The notes beneath the pieces were generated by a model. The model saw only the letters and a list, made by a program, of their open reading frames with translations, had not been told where the DNA came from and ran no database searches. DNA of 51,439 nt from Acidovorax sp. GTDB taxonomy: Bacteria; Pseudomonadota; Gammaproteobacteria; Burkholderiales; Burkholderiaceae_C. Of the stretch, positions 22,702-31,113 are shown piece after piece; positions within the stretch are counted from its first letter, which is position 1; the number at the start of each line of letters is the position of its first letter. The stretch covers positions 1-51,439 of the forward strand of contig NZ_JADHVT010000019.1 in assembly GCF_016783915.1 (NCBI RefSeq), in the 5' to 3' direction. The position numbers and the translations under genes are program-made.

Positions 22702-24837
22702 TTACCGATTCGCAGTGCGATCATTAATTACCTTGGGACTAATAAAGATCAACATTTCGCGCTTGGTAGATTCTTTTGTCCTGTTTTTAAACAAATTACC
22801 CACAACAGGGACATCACCAAGCAACGGTATTTTGTTTTCTTGATTGGTTTCTTCCATCTCAAAAATTCCACCAATAACGACAGTACCACCATTTTCTATC
22901 AAAATCTGTGTCTTGACGTGCTTGGTGTCGATAGCGACCCCTTGGGTGGTAGTTTCTCCACGACTGTCTTTATTGACGTCGAGATCCAGAATGATATTAC
23001 CCTCTGGCGTAATCTGAGGTGTAACCTCAAGCTTCAACACCGCTTTTTTGAATGCCAGAGTTGTCGCTCCATTAGGAGCGGTGACGGCATATGGATATTC
23101 AGTACCTTGCTCAATCAGTGCCTTTGTCTGATCCGCTGTGATAATACGTGGACTGGATACAATACGTCCCTTACCGTCAGCCTCCATAGCAGAAAGTTCC
23201 AGAGTCAGAAATCTGTTCGCCGCAGAGTTAAATATTGACAAAGCGAAGCTACCAACACTACTGACATTCGAGAGACTCGCTGGAAGGTTGACAAAATTTC
23301 CACTGGTACTTGTAGTTCCACCGGCACCGCTTGAAGCTACAGCGTTACTGTAGGACGTACCGAAAGCCACGCGATTATCGCCTCCAATACCATACCCCCC
23401 ATCACCACCTCGATTTGCCCGCAGGTCCGTTGCCCCCAGACGGACGCCCAAAGATCTACCGAAAGTATCACGTGCCTCAACAATGCGTGCCTCAATTAGC
23501 ACTTGACGCACAGCCACATCCAAGCTGGCCAACAACAAACGAACCTCTTCAAGCTTACTAGCAGTATCAGTGACAAATATCTGGTTAGTGCGGGGCTCAG
23601 AAATTGCACTTCCTCGCTCAGACAGAAAACGAATAGAGGTGCTCCCAGCACTTGCTCCGGAGGTGGCAGTGAGTTGTGCAACTATATCTGCGGACTTAGC
23701 ATAATTGAGCTGAAAAGCTTGCGTCTTAATAGGTTCTAGCTTCTGAATAGCTTGAGCTGCCTCAAAATCCTTCTTTGTACGAGCATCTATTTCGTCCTTG
23801 GGAGCGATCCATAGAACAGACCCTGTCTTGCGCATGCCGAGACCTTTAGCATCCATAATAATCTGGAGCGCTTGATCCCATGGAACATCTTTGAGCCGTA
23901 AAGTGAGTGCACCGGTCACCGTATCCGATGTAACTATATTAAAATTAGTAAAATCAGCAATGACCTGAAGCAACGACCTCACCTCGATATTTTGAAAGTT
24001 CAAAGATAACTTTTCGCCGGAGTAACCAGGCCCCTGGGTTAGTTTACTAAGATCGATTTTCTTCTGGCGAATCTCAATAACAAACTGGTTGTCGCTTTGG
24101 TAGGCGCTGTGCTCCCAATCCCCGGTGGATTCGATCAGCATTCTCACCCGCTCACCGTTCTGTGTAGCGGTCACCGTCTGGACCGGTGTCCCAAAATCCG
24201 TAACATCTAAACGACGGCGCAGCCCCTCTGGGATTGAGGACTTCATGAAATCTACAATGATTCCTTTGGACTGCTGCTGCAGATCAACGCCAACTTGATT
24301 GCTCGCAAGGTTAATAACAACCCTCCCAGCCCCATCGGCCCCGCGACGAAAATCAATATCCTTCAGCGGAAGAACATCAGTGTTCTGACTCTCGGAAAAA
24401 GCAACAGGCGGCACGTTTGAAGAAGACGCACTTGCAACAGGCTCCAAAAACAAAAATAATGTCTTTCCTTGCAATTCAGTCTTGTACGACGTGGGAGACT
24501 TCAGATTTAGAACAATACGAGACCGCTCTCCTGCTTGAACAATATTGACAGATTTCAGATTGCCCAAATTGGCTTCAAACGCCGATTTTCCGGCACCATT
24601 GACAACGCCCTGGAAATCTAGTGCGATGCGCGCGGGAGATTGAGTTGCAAATCCCGTAGGAGGTGTTGCAACTGGCTCTGAAAAGTCAATTTTTAGTGTT
24701 TCAACCCCGCCCTGAACACTGGCAGAAACAGCACTAATGGAGCCTTGAGCAAAAGCACCAAAGGCGACAAAAAGGACTGAAACGCCAACAGCAGCCCTAC
24801 GGCAGTAATTCAAAAGTTTGCCACTATTTTGTTTCAT
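22702..24837 (-). CDS. pilQ: Type IV pilus secretin PilQ
   Basis: PilQ is the outer-membrane secretin ring through which the type IV pilus passes. The 711-residue protein has a signal peptide (about 1-30, cleavage after FAQ). AMIN-type domains follow (about 33-130 and 150-250, peptidoglycan contact), then an STN domain at about 270-340 with LSLNFQNIEVRSLLQVIADF. The secretin N1 segment includes IFVTDTASKLEEVRLLLASLD. The C-terminal secretin domain carries GGTVVIGGIFEMEE and IPLLGDVPVVGNLFKNR. It overlaps the pilP stop by 4 nt (24834-24837). The gene is AT-rich compared with the flanking chromosome. Confidence 0.96.
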   Translation of the reverse strand: MKQNSGKLLNYCRRAAVGVSVLFVAFGAFAQGSISAVSASVQGGVETLKIDFSEPVATPPTGFATQSPARIALDFQGVVNGAGKSAFEANLGNLKSVNIVQAGERSRIVLNLKSPTSYKTELQGKTLFLFLEPVASASSSNVPPVAFSESQNTDVLPLKDIDFRRGADGAGRVVINLASNQVGVDLQQQSKGIIVDFMKSSIPEGLRRRLDVTDFGTPVQTVTATQNGERVRMLIESTGDWEHSAYQSDNQFVIEIRQKKIDLSKLTQGPGYSGEKLSLNFQNIEVRSLLQVIADFTNFNIVTSDTVTGALTLRLKDVPWDQALQIIMDAKGLGMRKTGSVLWIAPKDEIDARTKKDFEAAQAIQKLEPIKTQAFQLNYAKSADIVAQLTATSGASAGSTSIRFLSERGSAISEPRTNQIFVTDTASKLEEVRLLLASLDVAVRQVLIEARIVEARDTFGRSLGVRLGATDLRANRGGDGGYGIGGDNRVAFGTSYSNAVASSGAGGTTSTSGNFVNLPASLSNVSSVGSFALSIFNSAANRFLTLELSAMEADGKGRIVSSPRIITADQTKALIEQGTEYPYAVTAPNGATTLAFKKAVLKLEVTPQITPEGNIILDLDVNKDSRGETTTQGVAIDTKHVKTQILIENGGTVVIGGIFEMEETNQENKIPLLGDVPVVGNLFKNRTKESTKREMLIFISPKVINDRTANR

Positions 24838-25376
24838 TTTTTGCCCTCTTGCAGATCAAGCGATGCTGAACGCTCTATCCAATCCCCAGTTGCATCCTGC
24901 GCTATTTCGCGTAGATGAATCGAATTCTCGGTGATTTTGATCACTTTTCCATAATTTTGCCCGAGATAATTCCCCACCTTGATCTGATAAATTAAATTAT
25001 CAACTCTTATCAAAGCAGTAGGCGTTTCTGATTTATTTAAACTACCCACCATAGCCATTGAATCAAGAGGAAACGCCTCTAATGGCTCCTTACGACGAGT
25101 CATCTCCGGTGCAATTAACGCTGCATTTGAAGCCACCTGATTGGAGTCGCGCTTCAATGCTTGAGTTAACTTAATTTGATTGAATGGCTCTACAGCACCT
25201 TCTTGAGCATATGGCTCAGGAATAAATTTTTTCGGCTCAGTCAATGGCTGCACATTAGGCTTGGTAGTAGCTCGTTGCTCAGCCATCCAATTTCTCAACT
25301 CATCCTCCCCTGAAGACCCACAGCTAGCAAGAATGATGGAACAACCTGCGAGAAGTAATCCAACACGAGTTCTCAT
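24834..25376 (-). CDS. pilP: Type IV pilus inner-membrane lipoprotein PilP
   Basis: PilP links the PilMNO inner-membrane complex to the PilQ secretin. It is a 180-residue lipoprotein with lipobox LASC (Cys19). A flexible proline-rich linker (about 35-110) is followed by the C-terminal beta domain (LIRVDNLIYQIKVGNYLGQNYGKVIKI) that binds PilQ. The start overlaps the pilO stop by one nucleotide and its end overlaps pilQ by 4 nt, as expected for a tightly coupled operon. Confidence 0.95.
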   Translation of the reverse strand: MRTRVGLLLAGCSIILASCGSSGEDELRNWMAEQRATTKPNVQPLTEPKKFIPEPYAQEGAVEPFNQIKLTQALKRDSNQVASNAALIAPEMTRRKEPLEAFPLDSMAMVGSLNKSETPTALIRVDNLIYQIKVGNYLGQNYGKVIKITENSIHLREIAQDATGDWIERSASLDLQEGKK

Positions 25377-26038
25377 TACTTCCCTCCTCCAGTTTTCTTC
25401 TGAGCTTGTATTTCCTCTGGATCCAAGTATCTGAAGGTACGCGCAGTCGCATCCAAGACTAACCCATCGCGAGCCCCTGGAACAATTGTCATATTATTCA
25501 GCGTTACAATACGTGACAGATGCGCAATATCTGATGCAAAAGCGCCGATGTCATGATACTTTCCAGTTACTCGGATAGAGATAGGTAACTCAGCGTAGTA
25601 ATCTCGCACTACCACTTGCCCCGGCCGAAAAAGCTCAAACTGCAAACTCCGCCCCAGGCCGGATTGGTTAATATCCGACAGCAATGCAGCCATTTCAGCC
25701 TTGCTTGGAAGTTGTTTTTCCAGCTGTATGACGTACTGCTGAATTTGCTCTCTTTGCTTCTTCAAAGCATCCAAACTAACGGCTTTGACCAGTTTATTTT
25801 GATAGTCTGTGCGCAAAGCCAATTCCTTGGTACGCTCTCCATCCAACTGTACTTCATAGTCCTGCAAGAATGCAAACCACGATATAGCCGCAACTGCACC
25901 TGCGATAAAAATGCAAAGAATCACCTTTGGCAGCACAGGCCATACCGAGGGATCTTTAGTATCAAGATTTTTAAACTGTCGCTGAACCGACTCGATGCGC
26001 TCAGCGAAGTTGATCGAATTTTCTTTGATTTTCGCCAT
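25376..26038 (-). CDS. pilO: Type IV pilus alignment protein PilO
   Basis: PilO forms heterodimers with PilN in the inner membrane and aligns the pilus motor with the secretin. From ATG 26038 it has 220 residues: a cytoplasmic N-terminus (MAKIKENSINFAERIESVQR), one membrane segment (about 40-58), a coiled coil (about 65-115) and a ferredoxin-like periplasmic domain with FELFRPGQVVVRDYYAELPI and VTGKYHDIGAFASDIAHLSRIVTL. I chose 26038 because it follows the pilN stop by one nucleotide. The longer opening to 26071 runs into pilN. Confidence 0.95.
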   Translation of the reverse strand: MAKIKENSINFAERIESVQRQFKNLDTKDPSVWPVLPKVILCIFIAGAVAAISWFAFLQDYEVQLDGERTKELALRTDYQNKLVKAVSLDALKKQREQIQQYVIQLEKQLPSKAEMAALLSDINQSGLGRSLQFELFRPGQVVVRDYYAELPISIRVTGKYHDIGAFASDIAHLSRIVTLNNMTIVPGARDGLVLDATARTFRYLDPEEIQAQKKTGGGK

Positions 26039-26039
26039 G

Positions 26040-26660
26040 TCACTTACCCCCAGGCGAGGAGGCCGCACCACTGGCAGCCGCTATAGTTTTTTGCGCATCA
26101 CTGGCACGCACCAATTGAAATTTCAAATTAAAGGATGAGACCCGACGTTGGTCCCTCTGACTCAGTGCGACAGTACTGGCAGTTATCTCCGCAAGCTCCG
26201 GTTTAGCCAACCACGGAGTATTACTCGCCAAGTTGCGCAGCAGTTCAGAAACACGCTCATTGGACTGAGCCATTCCCTGCATATTGATTGATTGTCCAGA
26301 TTGCCTGATCGCCGTGACATACACACCATCGGGCAGTTGCTTGACCAGCTCAGTAAGCAAGTGAACGGGCAAATTTCTATCGGACTGAAGATCTTCCACG
26401 GCCTTCTGGCGCGCACGCAGTGAGGCGATCTCATCTTCAATGGAGGCAATTTCTTTGATCTGCCCTTCCAATACCTTGATTTCCTGTTGAAGAAAGGCGT
26501 TCTTGTTCTGCTGATCCGTGATCATGATCTGAAACCACCAGTAGATGGCTCCGGCAATAGCAAGCCCCAACAGAAACGATGCAAACATCGTCGCCTGAAA
26601 GGCCTCCTTGCGGCGCTTACGGGCCTCCTCGCGGTGAGGCAAAAGATTGATAAGAATCAC
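26040..26660 (-). CDS. pilN: Type IV pilus alignment protein PilN (GTG start)
   Basis: PilN pairs with PilO and binds PilM through its conserved N-terminal INLLPHR motif. I place the start at the GTG at 26660, giving VILINLLPHREEARKRRKEA (206 residues). GGAGG lies 8 nt upstream and the GTG overlaps the pilM stop as GTGA. The alternative ATG upstream (26690) would place 10 unrelated residues before the PilM-binding motif, which is normally at the extreme N-terminus. One membrane segment (about 25-45), a coiled coil (about 50-80) and a small alpha/beta domain follow. Confidence 0.93.
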   Translation of the reverse strand: MILINLLPHREEARKRRKEAFQATMFASFLLGLAIAGAIYWWFQIMITDQQNKNAFLQQEIKVLEGQIKEIASIEDEIASLRARQKAVEDLQSDRNLPVHLLTELVKQLPDGVYVTAIRQSGQSINMQGMAQSNERVSELLRNLASNTPWLAKPELAEITASTVALSQRDQRRVSSFNLKFQLVRASDAQKTIAAASGAASSPGGK

Positions 26661-27727
26661 TGCAGGAACCTCCGCATAGCAAGACCGCAAGAGGTCAGGT
26701 ACGACGGTGCTTCACGCACCATTTTTTTCAGTCGCACGGAACTTCCGATTTCCATGCCATCAAATGGGTTGACGGCGCTGCATGCAAAACCTGTTTGTTG
26801 GGTGACTGCTTCCGTCAGCCCGGGCAGCGGAGCAGACCCCCCGGCCAACATGATGTGGTCTACACGATTGTGCGGCGTGCTGGTGAAGAAGAACTGCAAG
26901 GCCCGGCCAATTTCCTGGGCCATGCTGTCAACAAAAGGACGAAGGACCGCTGATTGATAGTCTTCTGGCAAATCACCGCTACGCTTTTTGCTCTCGGCTT
27001 CCTCTACCGAAAAGCCGTACTGGCGAACAATCAGTTGGGTCAGTTGTGCGCCGCCAAAGGCTTGGTCGCGGTCATACAGAACTTCTTCGTTCCGGATCAC
27101 CTGCATGCTGGTCGTCAAGGCGCCCACTTCAAAGAGCGCCACCATGGCGTCCACGCCCTTATTTGGCAACGCTTCAATCAAGCGCCCTGCAGCCAAGCGC
27201 GATGCATGCGATTCAATATCGACCACAACAGGCTTCAGCCCAGCAGCTTCCGCCAAGCCTTGCCTGTCTTGAACTTTTTCGCGCCGGGATGCAGCAATCA
27301 GCACATCGACATCCCCTGGCGCATTCTTGCTGGGACCAATGACGCAAAAGTCCAAGCTGACTTCATCAAGTGAAAATGGGATGTATTGATTGGCTTCGGA
27401 TTCGACCTGAACCTCCAGCTCCTGCTCCGTCATGCCACCAGGCAGCGTAATCTTTTTAGTGATTACTGCGGACGGAGGCAGGGCGAGGGCCACGTTTTTG
27501 GTTCTGGTGCCACTTTTCTTGACCAGTCGACGCAATGCGTCCGCGACCTCGTCAAATTTTTCGATGTTGCCATCGGTGATCCAGCCTCGCTCCAGCGGCT
27601 CGATCGCACAACGCTCAAGGACCAGACTACCTGCCTTATCGCGCCCCAACTCCACCAGCTTGACGCTGGAGGAGCTGATGTCGATTCCCAGCAGCGGAGC
27701 AGACTGGCGACTGAACAAAGACCCCAT
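26657..27727 (-). CDS. pilM: Type IV pilus assembly ATPase-fold protein PilM
   Basis: PilM is an actin-like (FtsA/HSP70 fold) cytoplasmic protein that docks on PilN and helps connect the pilus machine to its motors. From ATG 27727 (MGSLFSRQSAPLLGIDISSS) it has 356 residues. The nucleotide-binding landmarks are LLGIDISSSSVKLVEL at the N-terminus and IMLAGGSAPLPGLTEAV near residue 300. An in-frame opening to 27760 adds 11 residues without support. It is the first gene of the operon; its promoter should lie in the 275 nt shared with the divergent PBP1A gene. Confidence 0.95.
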   Translation of the reverse strand: MGSLFSRQSAPLLGIDISSSSVKLVELGRDKAGSLVLERCAIEPLERGWITDGNIEKFDEVADALRRLVKKSGTRTKNVALALPPSAVITKKITLPGGMTEQELEVQVESEANQYIPFSLDEVSLDFCVIGPSKNAPGDVDVLIAASRREKVQDRQGLAEAAGLKPVVVDIESHASRLAAGRLIEALPNKGVDAMVALFEVGALTTSMQVIRNEEVLYDRDQAFGGAQLTQLIVRQYGFSVEEAESKKRSGDLPEDYQSAVLRPFVDSMAQEIGRALQFFFTSTPHNRVDHIMLAGGSAPLPGLTEAVTQQTGFACSAVNPFDGMEIGSSVRLKKMVREAPSYLTSCGLAMRRFLQ

Positions 27728-27971
27728 TGAGATCAAGATTGGTCCCCTGTAACTTGCCAAAATGAGGCAACAAAACTTAACACTTCACATGAATGCTATC
27801 AGTAAGATAGTTCTCCAGCAAAGATTTTTCCCCCTGTAACGCCCATAGAGCGTTGCCAAAAGCAGACGAAATTTCTGGGTGCGGCAATACCACTTGGCCA
27901 GTACAGGAAGCCTTTCGGCGGCGTCCTGCCAAGCGTGAAATCGGATTTCGCCCCGCTGTAGCAGACATTTT

Positions 27972-27977
27972 TATAAT
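27972..27977 (+). promoter_or_regulatory. mrcA: Consensus -10 box upstream of the PBP1A gene
   Basis: A perfect TATAAT occurs 25 nt before the mrcA ATG in an otherwise GC-rich stretch. No good -35 is visible at 16-18 nt upstream (TTTCGC is nearest). Transcription would start near 27984 with a leader of about 20 nt. The minus-strand sequence GTTACAGGGG occurs twice in the same divergent region (27744-27753 and 27831-27840) and could be a binding site on the pilM side. Confidence 0.45.
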
Positions 27978-28002
27978 GGGCGGTCTTACCCATCGGAGCG
28001 AT

Positions 28003-30396
28003 ATGCCGCCCTCTCCCTCGAAGTCCTCCGACAAATCGGATACCTCTCCTGCCCGCACTCGGCCCGGTTGGCTTCGCTGGTTGGTTCGCATCGCGCTCTG
28101 GATCACCGGGCTGGCGGCTGCTGCGGCGATGGGCTTGGCGCTCACGATCGCAGTGGCATTGTCAGTGGCCTACCCCAACCTGCCAGATATTTCAGACTTG
28201 GCGGACTACCGTCCCAAGTTGCCGCTGCGCGTGTACTCCGCTGAGGGTGCTTTGCTGGGCGAGTTTGGTGAGGAGCGCCGCAACCTCACTCCCATCGACG
28301 AGATTCCGCAAGTCATGAAAGACGCAGTGCTGGCGATCGAAGACTCTCGCTTCTTTCAGCACGGTGGCGTGGACTACAAAGGTGTGCTGCGTGCGGGCCT
28401 TGCCAATTTGGGGCGGGTGAAAAGCCAAGGCGCCTCAACGATCACCATGCAAGTAGCACGTAATGTTTATCTTTCATCTGAGAAAACATTTACTCGCAAA
28501 ATTTACGAAATCTTACTGACTTTTAAATTGGAGCACCTGCTGAGCAAGGATCAGATTCTTGAGATTTACATGAATCAGATTTTCCTTGGCAATCGTGCGT
28601 ATGGTTTTGCGGCTGCCTCCGAGGCTTATTTTGGCAAACCGCTTAAATCCGTTTCCATCGCTGAAGCTGCAATGCTTGCGGGTTTGCCCAAGGCACCATC
28701 TGCCTACAACCCCATCAGCAATCCCAAACGTGCCCGCGCTCGCCAGCAGTACATCATCGAGCGGATGGAGGAAAACGGCTTCATCACTGCGCAACAAGCA
28801 GAGCAAGCCAAGAAGGAAGAGTTGAAAATCCGTACGGGACCCGACAACACACGCATCCACGCGGAGTACGTTGCCGAAATGACCCGCCAGCTCATCTTCG
28901 CGCAATACGGCAATGAGGCCTACACGCGCGGCCTTAACGTTTACACCACCCTCAATGCGGCAGAGCAAGAGGCCGCCTATGTTGCGCTGCGGCGCGGGAT
29001 CATGGATTACGAGCGGCGCCAGCAGTACCGGGGACCGGAGAAGTTCGTGGCGTTGCCTACAGCAGCCCAGGAAGTGGAGGACGCCATTGACGACGCGCTT
29101 GCCAACCACCCCGACAACGGTGACGTGCTCTCCGCTGTGGTGCTGGAGGCATCCGCCAAACGCATCCTGGCCGCTCGTGCCAATGGCGACTCGCTGGAGA
29201 TCACCGGCGATGGACTCAAACCTGCGCAGTCGGGGCTCAGCGACAAGGCGCCGCCCAATATCAAGATCCGGCGCGGTGCCGTCATCCGCGTGGTCAAGAC
29301 GCCCAAGGGCTCCTGGGAGATTACACAACTGCCCGAGGTAGAAGGCGCCTTTGTCGCGCTCGACCCCCGCAATGGCTCCATCCGTGCATTGGTGGGTGGA
29401 TTCGACTTTGACAAGAACAAGTTCAACCACGCAGCGCAGGCATGGCGCCAGCCTGGTTCGAGCTTCAAGCCGTTCATCTACTCAGCAGCGCTAGAAAAAG
29501 GCTTCACGCCTGCCACCGTGATCAATGACGCTCCGCTGTTCTTCGACGCGGGTGTCACTGGTGGTCAGCCGTGGGAGCCCAAGAACTACGACGGCAAGTA
29601 CGACGGCCCCATGACTATGCGCACAGGCTTGGCGAAGTCCAAAAATATGATTTCTATCCGGATCCTGCAGGCCGTGGGCCCCAAAACCGCGCAGGAATGG
29701 GTGGGGCGATTTGGATTCGACCCTGAAAAGCACCCGGCCTACCTGACCATGGCGCTGGGTGCGGGCTCGGTCACGCCCCTGCAAATGGCATCCGCATATT
29801 CCGTGTTTGCCAACGGGGGCTACCGCGTCAATCCTTGGCTGATCGCGAAGGTGACCGACCATAAGGGCCGGGTCATTTCAGAGATCACGCCACCCGCGCT
29901 CAACGAGCAGCCCCGGGCCATCGACGCGCGCAACGCCTTTGTGATGAGCAGCCTGTTGCAGGAGGTGACCCGCACCGGCACTGCAGCAAGGGCCCAGTCC
30001 ACCCTCAAGCGCCCCGATCTTTATGGCAAAACCGGCACCACCAACGATTCGGTGGACGCGTGGTTCGCGGGGTTCCAGCCCACCATCGCGGCTGTCACCT
30101 GGATCGGGTACGACACGCCGCGCAATCTGGGCAGTCGGGAAACCGGCGGGGGCCTCAGCCTGCCGGTGTGGATCAGCTTCATGGAGCGCGCACTCAAGGG
30201 CGTGCCAGTGATGGAGCCCACCGTGCCACCCGGCGTAGTGAATGTGGGTGGCGAGTGGTTCTATGAAGAATACGCGCGCAACGCGGGCGTCTCAAGCGTG
30301 GGTGTAGATGATCGTTCTGCCTCCTCCGCAGTAACGCCCCAAGCACCGCCGCCTTCTGAAGAACGCAGCCGCATCCTCGATTTGTTCCGGAACTGA
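28003..30396 (+). CDS. mrcA: Penicillin-binding protein 1A (bifunctional)
   Basis: PBP1A polymerises and crosslinks peptidoglycan. From ATG 28003 (GGAG 4 nt upstream) it has 797 residues: a short cytoplasmic N-terminus, one membrane anchor (about 28-58), a GT51 glycosyltransferase domain with catalytic Glu113 in AIEDSRFFQHGGVDYKG, and a class A transpeptidase with SxxK at 486-489 (GSSFKPF), the second motif SKN and KTG near 676-678 (YGKTGTTNDS). The C-terminal tail is Pro/Ser rich. It is divergent from pilM, a common arrangement in proteobacteria. Bases about 28440-28690 are much more AT-rich than the remainder of the gene. Confidence 0.95.
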   Translation: MPPSPSKSSDKSDTSPARTRPGWLRWLVRIALWITGLAAAAAMGLALTIAVALSVAYPNLPDISDLADYRPKLPLRVYSAEGALLGEFGEERRNLTPIDEIPQVMKDAVLAIEDSRFFQHGGVDYKGVLRAGLANLGRVKSQGASTITMQVARNVYLSSEKTFTRKIYEILLTFKLEHLLSKDQILEIYMNQIFLGNRAYGFAAASEAYFGKPLKSVSIAEAAMLAGLPKAPSAYNPISNPKRARARQQYIIERMEENGFITAQQAEQAKKEELKIRTGPDNTRIHAEYVAEMTRQLIFAQYGNEAYTRGLNVYTTLNAAEQEAAYVALRRGIMDYERRQQYRGPEKFVALPTAAQEVEDAIDDALANHPDNGDVLSAVVLEASAKRILAARANGDSLEITGDGLKPAQSGLSDKAPPNIKIRRGAVIRVVKTPKGSWEITQLPEVEGAFVALDPRNGSIRALVGGFDFDKNKFNHAAQAWRQPGSSFKPFIYSAALEKGFTPATVINDAPLFFDAGVTGGQPWEPKNYDGKYDGPMTMRTGLAKSKNMISIRILQAVGPKTAQEWVGRFGFDPEKHPAYLTMALGAGSVTPLQMASAYSVFANGGYRVNPWLIAKVTDHKGRVISEITPPALNEQPRAIDARNAFVMSSLLQEVTRTGTAARAQSTLKRPDLYGKTGTTNDSVDAWFAGFQPTIAAVTWIGYDTPRNLGSRETGGGLSLPVWISFMERALKGVPVMEPTVPPGVVNVGGEWFYEEYARNAGVSSVGVDDRSASSAVTPQAPPPSEERSRILDLFRN

Positions 30397-30404
30397 GCCC
30401 TTCG

Positions 30405-30447
30405 TACTCCGCAGCGCCGCCCTCTTGAGCTGGGCGAGCGCGGAGTA
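30405..30447. terminator. Hairpin between convergent mrcA and cyaY
   Basis: The arms TACTCCGC (30405-30412) and GCGGAGTA (30440-30447) enclose further GCCC/GGGC pairing. The dyad fills the 53-nt gap between two convergent stop codons. No U-run follows, so an intrinsic terminator on either strand is only possible, not shown. Confidence 0.4.
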
Positions 30448-30449
30448 AG

Positions 30450-30779
30450 TTAAGGGGCAAACTGCAGCGGCATCCCGGACTGTTGCGACGCATCGCGCGT
30501 GAGGCACGCAAAAAATTCGCCAGCGCCCTTGGTGTCCTGCCAGTGGCTGCCATCAAAACGATAGTGATAGCCGCCAGACCGGGCGGCCATCCACACCTCG
30601 TGCAGCGGCTTTTGCAGGTTGATCACGATCTGGCTGCGGTTGGGAAAAGTCAAAGTCACCATGCCCCCCGAGCGCTGGCTGTCCACATCGGCATCCGAAG
30701 TGTCGTTGATGCGATCACAGCTGCGTTCGACGGCAAGCAGCAGTTGTTCGGCGTGGTCCATGAATTCGAGGTCGGTCAT
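30450..30779 (-). CDS. cyaY: Frataxin homologue CyaY
   Basis: CyaY binds iron and the IscS desulfurase and modulates Fe-S cluster assembly. From ATG 30779 ([14 protein letters not shown]) it has 109 residues. Acidic residues of the first helix and strand, [24 protein letters not shown], and the sheet segment [27 protein letters not shown] are classic frataxin. The start is only 12 nt from the divergent lptM start, so their promoters must overlap each other's coding sequence or leader. Confidence 0.93.
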   Translation of the reverse strand: MTDLEFMDHAEQLLLAVERSCDRINDTSDADVDSQRSGGMVTLTFPNRSQIVINLQKPLHEVWMAARSGGYHYRFDGSHWQDTKGAGEFFACLTRDASQQSGMPLQFAP

Positions 30780-30791
30780 TACAATTTGCGC

Positions 30792-30998
30792 ATGTTGAAA
30801 GCTCCCCAAATTCTAGTCAGGACGCTTGTCCTTGCTGCCAGTGCGGCGGCCCTCTTCGGCTGCGGTCAGCGGGGGCCGTTGTATCTGCCTACCGGCCCTG
30901 CGGCAAGCCAGCGCGCCACGCTGCCGCAAACACTGACCCCGGGCAAAGACGCCAGCAGTGCGCCCACACCCGCCGCCACCGCTTCCCAGCCACGCTGA
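30792..30998 (+). CDS. lptM: LPS translocon maturation chaperone LptM (YifL-type lipoprotein)
   Basis: This 68-residue lipoprotein has a signal peptide and lipobox LFGC (Cys24) followed directly by GQRGPLYLP, the LptM hallmark. In E. coli LptM binds LptD and helps form its native disulfides. The rest (about 35-68) is low-complexity Pro/Ala/Ser. In many proteobacteria the next gene is lysA; here it is not, and an ODP-like gene follows after about 115 nt. I place the start at ATG 30792. Longer in-frame readings run antisense through cyaY and are not supported. Confidence 0.88.
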   Translation: MLKAPQILVRTLVLAASAAALFGCGQRGPLYLPTGPAASQRATLPQTLTPGKDASSAPTPAATASQPR

Positions 30999-31113
30999 CG
31001 CATCAAGCCGCCTGCGCAAGATGGCCAGGCAATGCGATGTCGCTTGATTTCCATCAAGCACAATCCATAGGGGTACTCGTACAGTCTGCGCTTTATTGCA
31101 CCGCAGGATGGCC

